This document shows, piece after piece, positions 6,600 to 14,228 of a stretch of 20,656 nucleotides of DNA. Position 1 is the first letter of the stretch; each line of letters opens with the position of its first letter. The notes beneath the pieces are model-generated. The model was given only the letters and a program-made list of their open reading frames with translations, had not been told where the DNA came from and made no database searches. Source of the stretch: a virus; IMG/VR virus record IMGVR_UViG_3300011118_002344, positions 1-20,656 of that record. One strand, given 5' to 3'. The position numbers and the translations under genes are program-made.

Positions 6600-7588
6600 T
6601 GAGTGAAAGAGTATTATTGTTTTCGGGCGGGATTGATTCATATATCGCGTGGCACTATTTGAATAGACCAAGGACAGTTTACTTTGATTTGAAAACTCCA
6701 TACAGCGACTATGAAGTTCGAGTAATCAAGGAACTGATCCCTAACACAATTATAGACAATTCTCTTAATCTTGCTTCAAGACAAGATCAAAAATCAGATG
6801 CCTCATTTATTCCTATGAGAAATCTTTATCTTGCCATGTTAGCTTGTAAATATGGAGATGAAATTATCATTTGTGGATTAGAGGATGATCATGTGGATGA
6901 TAAAACATCGGAAGCATTTGCAAGATTTTCAGACTTGTTATCTGATTTTAATGGTAGAAGAATAAAAGTAACAAGTCCTTTTTGGGAAATGTCCAAAGCT
7001 GATATTGTTAAATGGTATCTGAAAAAGTATCATGGAGATGCCTCTAAATTATTGGAAACAATAAGTTGCTATACTCCAAATTTGCAAGATGGAGTTGGCA
7101 TAAAACGATATTGTGGAAAATGCCGTTGCTGTTTTAGAAAATGGAATGCTCTTTATGTTAATGGAATTGAATTACTTTTTCATAATGTTGGAATGATGAA
7201 GGAGTATTTTATTAGGGCTCGTCAAAATTATTACACACCTAAAAGAAATGCTTCTATAATTAAAACTATATCTAATTATGGAAAGAAATCTAAGTTTAAG
7301 CATCTCGGAAAAGTTTATATGATTGATATTGATGGTATCTTAACTAATGAAATAGAAGGTCATGATTATGAAAATAGAACTCCAAACCATAAGAATATTA
7401 GTAAAGTGTACTCACTTTGGGAGCAAGGAGCAATAATAATTTTGTGGACGAGCAGATACTCAGAGGATGAAAAGGTTACAAGAGAATGGATGAGGCGCTT
7501 AGGAGTGAAGTATGATCAGTTGATACTGGGGAAGCCTCAGTATGATGGAATAATTGATGATAAAGTTATTAATTTAGATAAAGTTTAG
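6599..7588 (+). CDS. queC: QueC-like 7-deazaguanine synthase fused to HAD phosphatase domain
   Basis: The 329-residue protein joins two enzymes. Residues 1 to about 195 are QueC-like: the ATP-pyrophosphatase loop SGGIDS (9-14), FIPMRNLYLA, SPFWEMSKADI and the zinc site Cys157, Cys172, Cys175, Cys178 (CGKCRCC). QueC converts 7-carboxy-7-deazaguanine to preQ0 using ATP and ammonia. Residues about 235-329 are a HAD-type phosphatase domain: DIDGILT (Asp243, Asp245), ILWTSRYSED and GKPQYDGIIDDK, most like small HAD phosphatases found in capsule and sugar clusters. Plain QueC is about 220-230 residues, so the C-terminal domain is an addition. ATG 6599 has AGAAAGGA upstream and overlaps the methyltransferase stop. 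With dpdA close downstream, it likely feeds a deazaguanine base into DNA. The HAD substrate is unknown. No queD, queE or folE is in the window, so the precursor may come from the host or from genes elsewhere. Confidence 0.88.
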   Translation: MSERVLLFSGGIDSYIAWHYLNRPRTVYFDLKTPYSDYEVRVIKELIPNTIIDNSLNLASRQDQKSDASFIPMRNLYLAMLACKYGDEIIICGLEDDHVDDKTSEAFARFSDLLSDFNGRRIKVTSPFWEMSKADIVKWYLKKYHGDASKLLETISCYTPNLQDGVGIKRYCGKCRCCFRKWNALYVNGIELLFHNVGMMKEYFIRARQNYYTPKRNASIIKTISNYGKKSKFKHLGKVYMIDIDGILTNEIEGHDYENRTPNHKNISKVYSLWEQGAIIILWTSRYSEDEKVTREWMRRLGVKYDQLILGKPQYDGIIDDKVINLDKV

Positions 7589-7603
7589 TTTTTGAAGTTA
7601 CAA

Positions 7604-7843
7604 ATGTTTAAGATAGGTATTCAAAAAACTGGTTGCGGTAAAGCTGCTATTACATGCGATGTCAAGGTTAATACTTTACCTGAAGTTGAAGCCAAAGCAC
7701 TGGAATTTGCCTCCACTATTTTTCCAGGTAAAGATATTAGACTTGTTTATGAAGAAGATTCTGAGGAAAATGCTTTGATTTACTATATTTATGAAGGTGG
7801 AGTTTCTGAACATATTGGTAGAGTAGGAATTAAATCTTTGTGA
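7604..7843 (+). CDS. Small protein between queC and dpdA, unknown
   Basis: From ATG 7604 the product has 79 residues; TTG 7592 would add four. It starts MFKIGIQKTGCGKAAITCDV and contains EVEAKALEFASTIFPGKDI and ALIYYIYEGG, which looks like a small alpha/beta fold. No family is recognised. Sitting between the two deazaguanine genes with gaps of 15 and 29 bases, it probably shares their transcript and may be an accessory factor, but nothing in the sequence proves this. The ribosome site is weak (TGAAG). Confidence 0.65.
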   Translation: MFKIGIQKTGCGKAAITCDVKVNTLPEVEAKALEFASTIFPGKDIRLVYEEDSEENALIYYIYEGGVSEHIGRVGIKSL

Positions 7844-7872
7844 AAGTTTTTAAGTAGAAAGAGGAGTGAAGT

Positions 7873-8865
7873 ATGCGCATTTATCATGCTGGTGTTGCTA
7901 ATTATGGTATGTCATATCCTGAACTCATGATGATGCTTGAGAGAAAAGAAGTTTATACTCTTGAGTCATTTTGGTATCGTGCTAGATTAGAAAAAGCATT
8001 CGAGAGATATCCTACATTTAAAATCTTTTTAGACTCTGGAGCATATAGTTGGGATCATCAGATGACTATGCAGGGTAAAACAGTTACGGAAGAGGATGAA
8101 ATTGAGTATTTGAATAGTTATATAAGATTTATTAAAAAGTATGAGGATAGATTATATGTTTATGCTAATTTAGATTTTGTTGGCGATCCTGAAAAAACTA
8201 TGATGATGCAGGAACGAATGGAAGCTGCTGGATTAAATCCATTGCCAGTTTTTCATTATCATGGAAAACAGGGAGATCCTAATATTGAAAAAGTTCATTT
8301 TAAGTATTTAGAAAGATTAGTTGAGAAGTATGATTACATAGCTCTTGGAGGAGGAGTTAGTGGAGGGCTATTTAGTTATAAGTATATGTCTAAGTTTGGA
8401 GATGCAGCATTTAAGATAATTGATTCTTGTGGAAGAGATGTTAAAATTCATGGGTTTGGTTTAACATCTGTTCCAGTTATGTTGAGATATAATTGGTTTT
8501 CTGTAGACAGTACGAATTGGATAAAGAGTGCAGCTTTTGGAATAGTATACATACCCGTTTTTGATCATAAAACTGGTGAGGCTATATATGATAAAATTCC
8601 AAAACGCCTTTGCGTTTCTGAGATAGGTAGAGTGAAAGATACTGTAGCTGGGCATTATTCTCATACATATGTGGGAGATAAAGAGACAATAGAAAAGATC
8701 CACAATTATTTCAATTCCATTGATATAGATATGAAGAAGATGGAAACAGAATCTCTTGAAAGAGTTAGAGCTAATTTTAAGTATTTTGATGCCTTTTTGA
8801 AGAACAGAAATGAGTTTTACCCGAAGGGTGTAATTGATAAACGAGTAGATAAAAAATTGTTTTAG
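7873..8865 (+). CDS. dpdA: DpdA-like DNA guanine transglycosylase
   Basis: The 330-residue protein has the TGT-like barrel motifs of phage DpdA proteins: FLDSGAYSW (Asp54), YANLDFVGDP, a PVFHYHG strand, YIALGGGVSGG, HGFGLTS and SVDSTNW (Asp212). The two Asp sites match the base-binding and nucleophile positions of tRNA-guanine transglycosylases. DpdA exchanges guanine in DNA for a 7-deazaguanine made by the Que enzymes, which shields phage DNA from restriction enzymes. The tRNA-specific C-terminal domain of bacterial Tgt is absent, as in DpdA. ATG 7873 follows GAGGAG. The QueC gene just upstream strongly supports the call. Which DpdA subfamily this is, and which derivative is inserted, needs comparison and chemistry. 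A diverged copy of its last 10 codons appears again at 9195-9224. Confidence 0.87.
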   Translation: MRIYHAGVANYGMSYPELMMMLERKEVYTLESFWYRARLEKAFERYPTFKIFLDSGAYSWDHQMTMQGKTVTEEDEIEYLNSYIRFIKKYEDRLYVYANLDFVGDPEKTMMMQERMEAAGLNPLPVFHYHGKQGDPNIEKVHFKYLERLVEKYDYIALGGGVSGGLFSYKYMSKFGDAAFKIIDSCGRDVKIHGFGLTSVPVMLRYNWFSVDSTNWIKSAAFGIVYIPVFDHKTGEAIYDKIPKRLCVSEIGRVKDTVAGHYSHTYVGDKETIEKIHNYFNSIDIDMKKMETESLERVRANFKYFDAFLKNRNEFYPKGVIDKRVDKKLF

Positions 8866-8880
8866 GAGAAAAGAAAAATG
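8836..8880 (+). repeat. Direct repeat, copy 1 (dpdA tail plus ribosome site)
   Basis: Starting GATAAACGAG and running through TTGTTTTAGGAGAAA to ATG 8878, this segment recurs with few changes at 9195-9237. Copy 1 encodes the real end of dpdA (DKRVDKKLF, stop) and the ribosome site of the 98-residue gene. Confidence 0.85.
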
Positions 8881-9174
8881 AATGACTATGAAATAATTGA
8901 GTTTATTAGGGATTTGCCTGAAATACTTGAGTTGAAATCTAATGATACTTTTGTTGAAGTTATTGGTAAAATGTTAATGCGTAGATTTATCCTTGAGATG
9001 AATTCTAAGGAAATTCAAGATAAAGTGGTTATATTTTTAGATGATGTTTTTGATATAAAAAGTGTTTGTAATTCAGAGAATAATACTCCTGATGTGATAG
9101 ACAAAAACCAATTGATTGTAGATCTCTTTCTAGAGAAGAAGGTTAGATTAGTTATTGGTCCAAGTTGTGAATGA
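8878..9174 (+). CDS. Unknown 98-residue protein bracketed by duplicated sequence
   Basis: ATG 8878 follows TAGGAG with good spacing. The product begins MNDYEIIEFIRDLPEILELK and is acidic, mostly helical in its first two thirds, with a short strand-like end KVRLVIGPSCE. No family is recognised. The gene lies exactly between two copies of a segment of about 45 bases made of the dpdA tail and a ribosome site, so it looks like an inserted or duplicated cassette. It may be tied to dpdA or to the downstream clamp, but no function can be assigned. Confidence 0.72.
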   Translation: MNDYEIIEFIRDLPEILELKSNDTFVEVIGKMLMRRFILEMNSKEIQDKVVIFLDDVFDIKSVCNSENNTPDVIDKNQLIVDLFLEKKVRLVIGPSCE

Positions 9175-9194
9175 AAGGGTGGGTATTTGGATCA

Positions 9195-9237
9195 GATAAA
9201 CGAGCAGACAAGAAATTGTTTTAGGAGAAAGAAAATG
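9195..9237 (+). repeat. Direct repeat, copy 2 (dpdA tail remnant before clamp gene)
   Basis: This copy reads DKRADKKLF-stop in the frame matching dpdA. Differences from copy 1 are mostly silent or conservative (gat/gac, aaa/aag, gta/gca). It supplies the TAGGAG ribosome site for the clamp gene at 9235. The resemblance extends weakly upstream through a GAAAGGGTG element. Confidence 0.85.
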
Positions 9238-10308
9238 AAATTGAATAGAGAAACATTACTTCAACAGCTGGAGAGGGCTTATCCTGCTATTGCACTGAAT
9301 CCAATCGTGCCTCATTATTCATATTTTAAGATTAGTAAAGGACATGATGGATTGAAAGGTTCTGTCCAAGCTTTCAATGGATTAGTATTAGTAAATGCTC
9401 AAATAGTTGAAGATGTAGAATATGACTGTGCAATACCTGCTGAACCATTTATAAAGTTATTGCGAAGTCTTGAGGATGATGAAGTTGAGCTGATTTTTAA
9501 AGGTACTGAGGTTAAAGTTAAAACTGATGCAGTTAAGGGAACTTTTACAATACTAGATGAGATTCATAAAAAAACTATATCTTTATCAGGTGATCTTGTT
9601 AGTGATAAGGAAATTATTCAAGATCTAATTAATGGATTAAACATATGTAGATTATATGTATCTAAAGATCAAACATCCGGGCCTATGCGTGGAGTGAGGA
9701 TAGATGGAGATAAACTTATAGCTACGGATAGATATAGAGTAGTAGTTTGGAAATTGGATAATGATATTCCAGTTAATTGTTCTATTCCACCTAAGTTTAT
9801 TGATATTGTATTGAAGAATAAAGAGCAGATTAAGGAGCTTTTTCTTGCTAAAGGTGAATTTACAGTTATTTTGAATGATGGTACATGGATTAGTACATTA
9901 CTCTTGAGTGGAGATTATCCAAATGTTCTACAGTATTTTCCTACTTCGGATAACTATAAAAGAATCAAGTTTACTGATGAAATATCTAGTGCCATAGAAA
10001 GACATGTTACTTTTCTTTCTCGAGTGGATTTGATTGATAAAGAAATATCTGTTCAAATTTTGAAGGATAAGTGTGTAACTAAGTCAAAAGATAATAGTTT
10101 AGGTTCTTTAGTTGATGAAGTTAACATTATATCTAAAGAGGATTTGAATATAGAATTTTTTGTAAATCCAGTATTTTTGAAAGATGTTGTAGATATTTGT
10201 TCCTGCTTTAAGTATTATGAAGAAAGTGGATTAATAATTCTTGAGTCAGATAAGTTGTCTGAGTCTGATAAGCTTCGATATTTGACACAGGTGCGAGAGA
10301 ATGAATAA
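9235..10308 (+). CDS. DNA polymerase sliding clamp, DnaN (beta) type
   Basis: From ATG 9235 the protein has 357 residues, close to the bacterial beta clamp. The clearest hallmark is GVRIDGDKLIATDRYRVVVWKL, which follows the second-domain 'GV...L..vATD.hRL' pattern. The first domain has AFNGLVLVNAQI and CAIPAEPFIKLLRSL; the third has SGDYPNVLQYFP, the 'G.yPd...l.P' strand. It would encircle DNA and tether the phage polymerase encoded just downstream. A TTG at 9187 would add 16 residues, but these come from the repeated dpdA tail and the real ribosome site AGGAG lies before 9235. T4-like phages use a PCNA-type clamp, so a DnaN-type clamp separates this phage from close T4 relatives. Confidence 0.88.
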   Translation: MKLNRETLLQQLERAYPAIALNPIVPHYSYFKISKGHDGLKGSVQAFNGLVLVNAQIVEDVEYDCAIPAEPFIKLLRSLEDDEVELIFKGTEVKVKTDAVKGTFTILDEIHKKTISLSGDLVSDKEIIQDLINGLNICRLYVSKDQTSGPMRGVRIDGDKLIATDRYRVVVWKLDNDIPVNCSIPPKFIDIVLKNKEQIKELFLAKGEFTVILNDGTWISTLLLSGDYPNVLQYFPTSDNYKRIKFTDEISSAIERHVTFLSRVDLIDKEISVQILKDKCVTKSKDNSLGSLVDEVNIISKEDLNIEFFVNPVFLKDVVDICSCFKYYEESGLIILESDKLSESDKLRYLTQVRENE

Positions 10309-10317
10309 GGGATAAGA

Positions 10318-12981
10318 ATGGGAAAACAAAAAGCTTTTTTCTTAAGCAATTGGGAAATTTTTCAAAAAGAACACCCTGAGAAATTTGAGAGAAAACCATC
10401 TTCAGGTGGAAAGAGATCTAGCAAGAAAATATATGATTGCAGTACTTGTGGACTCCATAGAAAATGTAGAAGTCCCAAAATGGAAAGGTTTGGGAATGGA
10501 AAGAAGAGAATTCTTATAATAGGACAAAATCCAGGAAGGGTAGAGGATAGAGAAGGAATACCTATGGTTGGCCCATCTGGAAGACTTGCAAATAGGATGT
10601 TTGGATATGTTGGGATAGATATGGATGAGGATTGTGAAAGAACAAATATTGTTCAATGCTATCCAGGACAGAATAGTAAAGGTGCAGATAAAGATCCTAC
10701 AAAGGATCAAATTAAATGTTGTCGGGAACGAATATTGAGAGATATTGAAGAGGTTAAGCCTAAGTTAATCATATGTTTTGGTACACCTGCTATAAATGCT
10801 GTTTTGAAAGATCAATATACAATAGGTTTTACTGCTAATCAAATGCATGGAAAGGTTGTTCCATGTCATAAGCATAACTGCTGGGTAGGGTGTTCTTATC
10901 ATCCTGCTTTCTTTAGATATAGAAAAAGGAAGAAGGATAAGTTTCCTGATGATGAGATTATTCTTGGATATGATTTGGCAAATATAATTTCATATCTTGA
11001 TCAACCTCTTCCTCAACCTTTATCTACAGAGGGAAATAAGTGTATTACTAATGTTGAAGAAGTTATTAAAGCTATTGAAGATTTGTGTATTTCATATAAA
11101 CCAACAGCTTATGATTATGAAACAACTAATCTTTATCCTTGGATAGAAGGTGCTGAGTTATTATCAATATCAGCATCTAATGATATAAATTCTGGAATAT
11201 TTATTCCTTTGAAATTGAAATATGATAATGGGGATATGATTTTTAGTCTTCAACAGCAGGAATTGATTTTAGATGCTTGGAGAAAATTCTTAAGGAGTGA
11301 TATTCCAAAGGTAGTTCAAAATATTAATATGGAAGAGATATGGAATAGGATGTATCTAAATCAATCTGCAAGTAATATTATTCATGATACTATGATTGCA
11401 GCTCATGTGATAAACAACAGTTCAAATACAACTAGTTTGGGTTTTCAGACTTTTATACTCACTGGACATAGTTATAAAGGGATGGTTGATGTTAAGAAGT
11501 TATTATCAGAACCACTGGAAAAAGTTTGCAATTATAACTGCTGGGATTCAAGATATACGTTGATGTCTTACTATGATCAAAAGAAAACTTTTAGTATAGA
11601 GAAACGATTAGGTGAATTTTATAAATTTTATCATGAAGGAGCAAAAGTTTTAGTGAGTTTGAGGGAGAGAGGGAATAGGATAGATATGGATATTCTTCAG
11701 GAGCTTGATGATAAATACTTAGCTGAGCGAGAACTTAGAATAGAAGAGATGAGGTCCCTTCGCGGAGTTAAACAATATGAAGAGGAGTCAGGCAATACAT
11801 TTAACCCTGAATCTGCTACAAGGCAGCTTCAAAAGATTTTGTATGGGATATATGGAGTAGAGAAAACAAGAGAACTTACAACTCCATCAGGATTGGGATG
11901 TACAGATAAAAATGCTATTCAAATTATTCTTGGAAAGACTAAGAATGATGATGTTAGAAAATTGCTCGCAGGACTTACTAGATTTAGAAAAACTTGTAGT
12001 ATTACTGAGCGGATTACTAACTATAAAAATGTTATGGATTCAAAGTCTTATGTTCATCCTTCTTATAATTTGAATATGGCTGATACATATAGATCTTCTT
12101 CTTGTGATCCAAATATTCAAAATGTATTCCAGCATGATAAGGAGCTTCGAATATTTAGGAAATGCATAGTTCCGACTAGAGGAAGAATTATATTGGAAGT
12201 TGACCATAGTGGTATGGAGGTTAAGGGTATAGCTATGGCTTCGGGAGATCCAGAGCTTATCAGGCAGATTAAAGAAGGTGTGAAATGGACGAAGGAACAT
12301 CCTGAAGGTGGGCATAATCCTTATGATACTCATTATAGGTGGTCAACAAAGGTTTATTCGAAATCTGTAGATGATGTAACTAAAGATGAGAGATATATTA
12401 TAAAGAATCAATTTGTGTTTCCTAGTTTTTACGGTTCTATAGCTAAAAGTGTTGCACGAAATTTTCCTAATATTCCTGCTGATCATGTGATTCAGGTTCA
12501 AAAAGAATTTTGGGAGGAGTATCACTATGTTAGGGAATGGCAGAATAGAGTACTACATGATTACTTAAAGAATGGATATGCTGAAGCATTAAATGGTTGG
12601 AGACGAATAGGACCATTATCTATTAATCAGCTGTTCAATAATTTGATTCAGGGAACATCTTTTCATCTTCTTCTCGGAGCTTTGATTATGATAGAGCTTG
12701 AATTTCCAAGAAGAAAGCTAAAAACGGTTGCTGATGCTGAGATTCATGATTCTATTAAATTTGATGCTGTGTTGAAAGAATTGAGTGAAGTAATTGATGT
12801 AGCTTCGGAAATATTATGTTCAAAACAATACAATTGGCAGAAAGGTATTCCTTTGGGAGTTGAATGGGAAATAGGGTACAATTGGCATGACATGCATTCA
12901 ATTATAATAAATAATCAAGAGAAGTTTGTAGTGGTAGACAAAGAAAGAATTAAATTGGAAGATCTTGTACTTACCATATAG
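10318..12981 (+). CDS. Uracil-DNA glycosylase / 3'-5' exonuclease / family A DNA polymerase fusion
   Basis: The 887-residue protein has three parts. Residues about 38-200 match family 4 uracil-DNA glycosylase: Cys41, Cys44, Cys114 and Cys134 or 135 fit the Fe-S ligands, with IIGQNPGRVEDREG and IPMVGPSGRL, and SYHPAFF near 195. The usual GE.PG of motif 1 is GQNPG here. Residues about 260-420 are a DnaQ-like proofreading domain: DYE (Asp266, Glu268), NINME with Glu339 where Asp is usual, and Asp410. Residues about 430-850 are family A polymerase: motif A LEVDHSGMEVKG (Asp629, Glu634), motif B Lys696 with FPSFYGS, and motif C IHDS (Asp811; HDE in most). It is the phage replicase. It lacks the 5' nuclease domain, which is the separate gene at 529. 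ATG 10318 follows AAGGGATAAG. The fusion suggests uracil sensing or removal coupled to synthesis; whether the glycosylase is active is open. Confidence 0.93.
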   Translation: MGKQKAFFLSNWEIFQKEHPEKFERKPSSGGKRSSKKIYDCSTCGLHRKCRSPKMERFGNGKKRILIIGQNPGRVEDREGIPMVGPSGRLANRMFGYVGIDMDEDCERTNIVQCYPGQNSKGADKDPTKDQIKCCRERILRDIEEVKPKLIICFGTPAINAVLKDQYTIGFTANQMHGKVVPCHKHNCWVGCSYHPAFFRYRKRKKDKFPDDEIILGYDLANIISYLDQPLPQPLSTEGNKCITNVEEVIKAIEDLCISYKPTAYDYETTNLYPWIEGAELLSISASNDINSGIFIPLKLKYDNGDMIFSLQQQELILDAWRKFLRSDIPKVVQNINMEEIWNRMYLNQSASNIIHDTMIAAHVINNSSNTTSLGFQTFILTGHSYKGMVDVKKLLSEPLEKVCNYNCWDSRYTLMSYYDQKKTFSIEKRLGEFYKFYHEGAKVLVSLRERGNRIDMDILQELDDKYLAERELRIEEMRSLRGVKQYEEESGNTFNPESATRQLQKILYGIYGVEKTRELTTPSGLGCTDKNAIQIILGKTKNDDVRKLLAGLTRFRKTCSITERITNYKNVMDSKSYVHPSYNLNMADTYRSSSCDPNIQNVFQHDKELRIFRKCIVPTRGRIILEVDHSGMEVKGIAMASGDPELIRQIKEGVKWTKEHPEGGHNPYDTHYRWSTKVYSKSVDDVTKDERYIIKNQFVFPSFYGSIAKSVARNFPNIPADHVIQVQKEFWEEYHYVREWQNRVLHDYLKNGYAEALNGWRRIGPLSINQLFNNLIQGTSFHLLLGALIMIELEFPRRKLKTVADAEIHDSIKFDAVLKELSEVIDVASEILCSKQYNWQKGIPLGVEWEIGYNWHDMHSIIINNQEKFVVVDKERIKLEDLVLTI

Positions 12982-13032
12982 AATTTTCTGATGTAGAGGT
13001 ATATTTATTGTATAATTATATTGTGGGAATAT

Positions 13033-13095
13033 ATGAAGTATTTTGAACTTGCTAAAAGAATAATACAAAAATGGCCAGAGTGGAAGGTGAAGTAG
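13033..13095 (+). CDS. Possible 20-residue ORF, unknown
   Basis: ATG 13033 opens a 20-codon frame (MKYFELAKRIIQKWPEWKVK) whose TAG is directly followed by the ATG of the next small ORF. The ribosome site is weak (TGGGA). Short basic amphipathic peptides with a PEW motif occur in phage genomes, but this one is not recognised. It may be a leader coupled to the downstream Cys/His-rich ORF. Confidence 0.35.
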   Translation: MKYFELAKRIIQKWPEWKVK

Positions 13096-13245
13096 ATGAA
13101 ACAAAAGAAGTGCCATGAAAATTATGATGATGGTTGCGTTCATCGTGAAATAATCCATACACCTTTTTCAAAAGATTGGTGTCGTTTGAAGAATGATTAT
13201 TGTAATAATCAAAAGCCAACTTCAAGTGGTGACAAAAAATCGTGA
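13096..13245 (+). CDS. Small Cys/His-rich protein, 49 residues, possible zinc binder
   Basis: ATG 13096 follows AAGGTGA with ideal spacing. The 49-residue product has Cys6, His7, Cys14, His16, His21, Cys29 and Cys36 (KKCHENYDDGCVHRE, then WCRLKNDYC), enough to bind one zinc ion. The C-terminus is polar and flexible. No named family is recognised; the pattern is C-x7-C-x14-C-x6-C. It sits between the polymerase and clamp loader genes, so a small replication-associated factor is possible. Its 3' end forms one arm of an inverted repeat. Confidence 0.6.
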   Translation: MKQKKCHENYDDGCVHREIIHTPFSKDWCRLKNDYCNNQKPTSSGDKKS

Positions 13246-13257
13246 CGGGCTTTTGAT
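13208..13257 (+). promoter_or_regulatory. Inverted repeat upstream of clamp loader gene
   Basis: ATCAAAAGCC at 13208-13217 pairs exactly with GGCTTTTGAT at 13248-13257, across a 30-base loop that includes the stop of the small Cys/His gene. No T-run follows, so it is a poor intrinsic terminator. It lies 17 bases before ATG 13275 and might affect translation or mRNA processing. Confidence 0.35.
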
Positions 13258-13274
13258 AATAATTAGGAGTAAGT

Positions 13275-14228
13275 ATGTCACTATATCAAGAAATCAGGCC
13301 GGAAAAGTTTGAAGGCATAGTAGGAAATTCTGCCACCATTGGAGCACTTAGAAGCATGCTGAGAAAACCTGCTGATTCTCAATCTCATGCTATACTCTTA
13401 AAAGGGCAGTCAGGATGTGGTAAAACTACATTAGCTCGTATTTTAGCTAATGAATTTGGATCTAATAAGGATTCTATATTTGAACTGAATGCTGCTAATA
13501 CTAATGGAATTGATACTATTAGAGAGATAGCTAAAAATTCACATCTAATAGGTCTTGGGGGTCATGCTAAGACTTATATCTTTGATGAATCTCATGAACT
13601 TACAGGAAAAGCTCAAGAAGCTCTTCTAAAAATAATTGAGGATAATCCATCTCATTGTTATTTTATCTTTTGTACAACAAGTCCAGAAAGCATTATTAAA
13701 ACTATTCGGAATAGATGTACTGAATATGAAGTTGGCTTGCTACGAGGGAATGGAATAATAGAGGTTCTTAAAAGGGCTTGTGAGAAGAAGAGTTTAGATG
13801 TTTCTTCTGATATTATAGAAGCTATATCCTATACTTGTGATGGATCGCCAAGAGATGCTTTAGTTTCATTAGAGCAGGTTGCAGGAATAGAGAATATTGA
13901 TGAAGCTCTTGAGCTGCTGGTAAGTGGAACAGAAAGAGATGCTTCTATTTTGGATTTACTTAAGCTGCTAATAATGGGTCCTGAGGCAAGAAGAAAGAAA
14001 TGGAAGAAAATTATTACGACCTTTGATGCTATTGATGAAGATAGTGAACGAATTCGGCGGTCTATTTTAACATTCTTGTACAACAAACTTAAGAAGTATG
14101 ATGATGTACAGGAAGCTTTGGATATAACTCATTTACTGAGAATTTTTTCAATTAGCACTTATTATGGGAAGAAGAGTCAACTGGGCTCTCTTGTTGCAAG
14201 GGCTTGCTTTGAAACTTGGAAAGATTAA
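13275..14228 (+). CDS. Clamp loader ATPase, DnaX/RFC type
   Basis: The 317-residue AAA+ protein carries Walker A GQSGCGKT (44-51), Walker B IFDESHEL (Asp104, Glu105), sensor 1 FCTTS (132-136), a TIRNRC arginine-finger segment (Arg147; NRC instead of the usual SRC) and sensor 2 GSPRDAL (Arg193). The start SLYQEIRPEKFEGIVG is the standard 'R..P..f..ivGq' of DnaX. It would load the DnaN-type clamp onto primed DNA by ATP hydrolysis. Bacterial DnaX has a four-Cys zinc finger after Walker A; it is absent here, as in phage and RFC-type loaders. A separate small subunit gene is not seen in the window. ATG 13275 follows TAGGAG. After its TAA the same frame stays open for 53 codons (next entry). Confidence 0.93.
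   Translation: MSLYQEIRPEKFEGIVGNSATIGALRSMLRKPADSQSHAILLKGQSGCGKTTLARILANEFGSNKDSIFELNAANTNGIDTIREIAKNSHLIGLGGHAKTYIFDESHELTGKAQEALLKIIEDNPSHCYFIFCTTSPESIIKTIRNRCTEYEVGLLRGNGIIEVLKRACEKKSLDVSSDIIEAISYTCDGSPRDALVSLEQVAGIENIDEALELLVSGTERDASILDLLKLLIMGPEARRKKWKKIITTFDAIDEDSERIRRSILTFLYNKLKKYDDVQEALDITHLLRIFSISTYYGKKSQLGSLVARACFETWKD

Noticed and set aside
9187-9234. TTG start extending the sliding clamp by 16 residues.
   Set aside because: The extension is the copied dpdA tail in another frame, and the AGGAG ribosome site lies before ATG 9235.
12898-13158. Minus-strand open frame of 86 codons covering the gap after the polymerase.
   Set aside because: Hydrophobic low-complexity translation of AT-rich antisense DNA, overlapping two plus-strand ORFs with better ribosome sites; all other genes are on the + strand.
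13208-13257. Intrinsic terminator after the Cys/His-rich ORF.
   Set aside because: The loop is 30 bases long and no T-run follows the stem.
13829-14228. Possible use of an altered genetic code, because frames stay open after the stops of the clamp loader, mediator and resolvase genes.
   Set aside because: The stops used differ (TAA, TGA, TGA), conserved proteins contain no internal stops, and short open stretches after stops are expected by chance.
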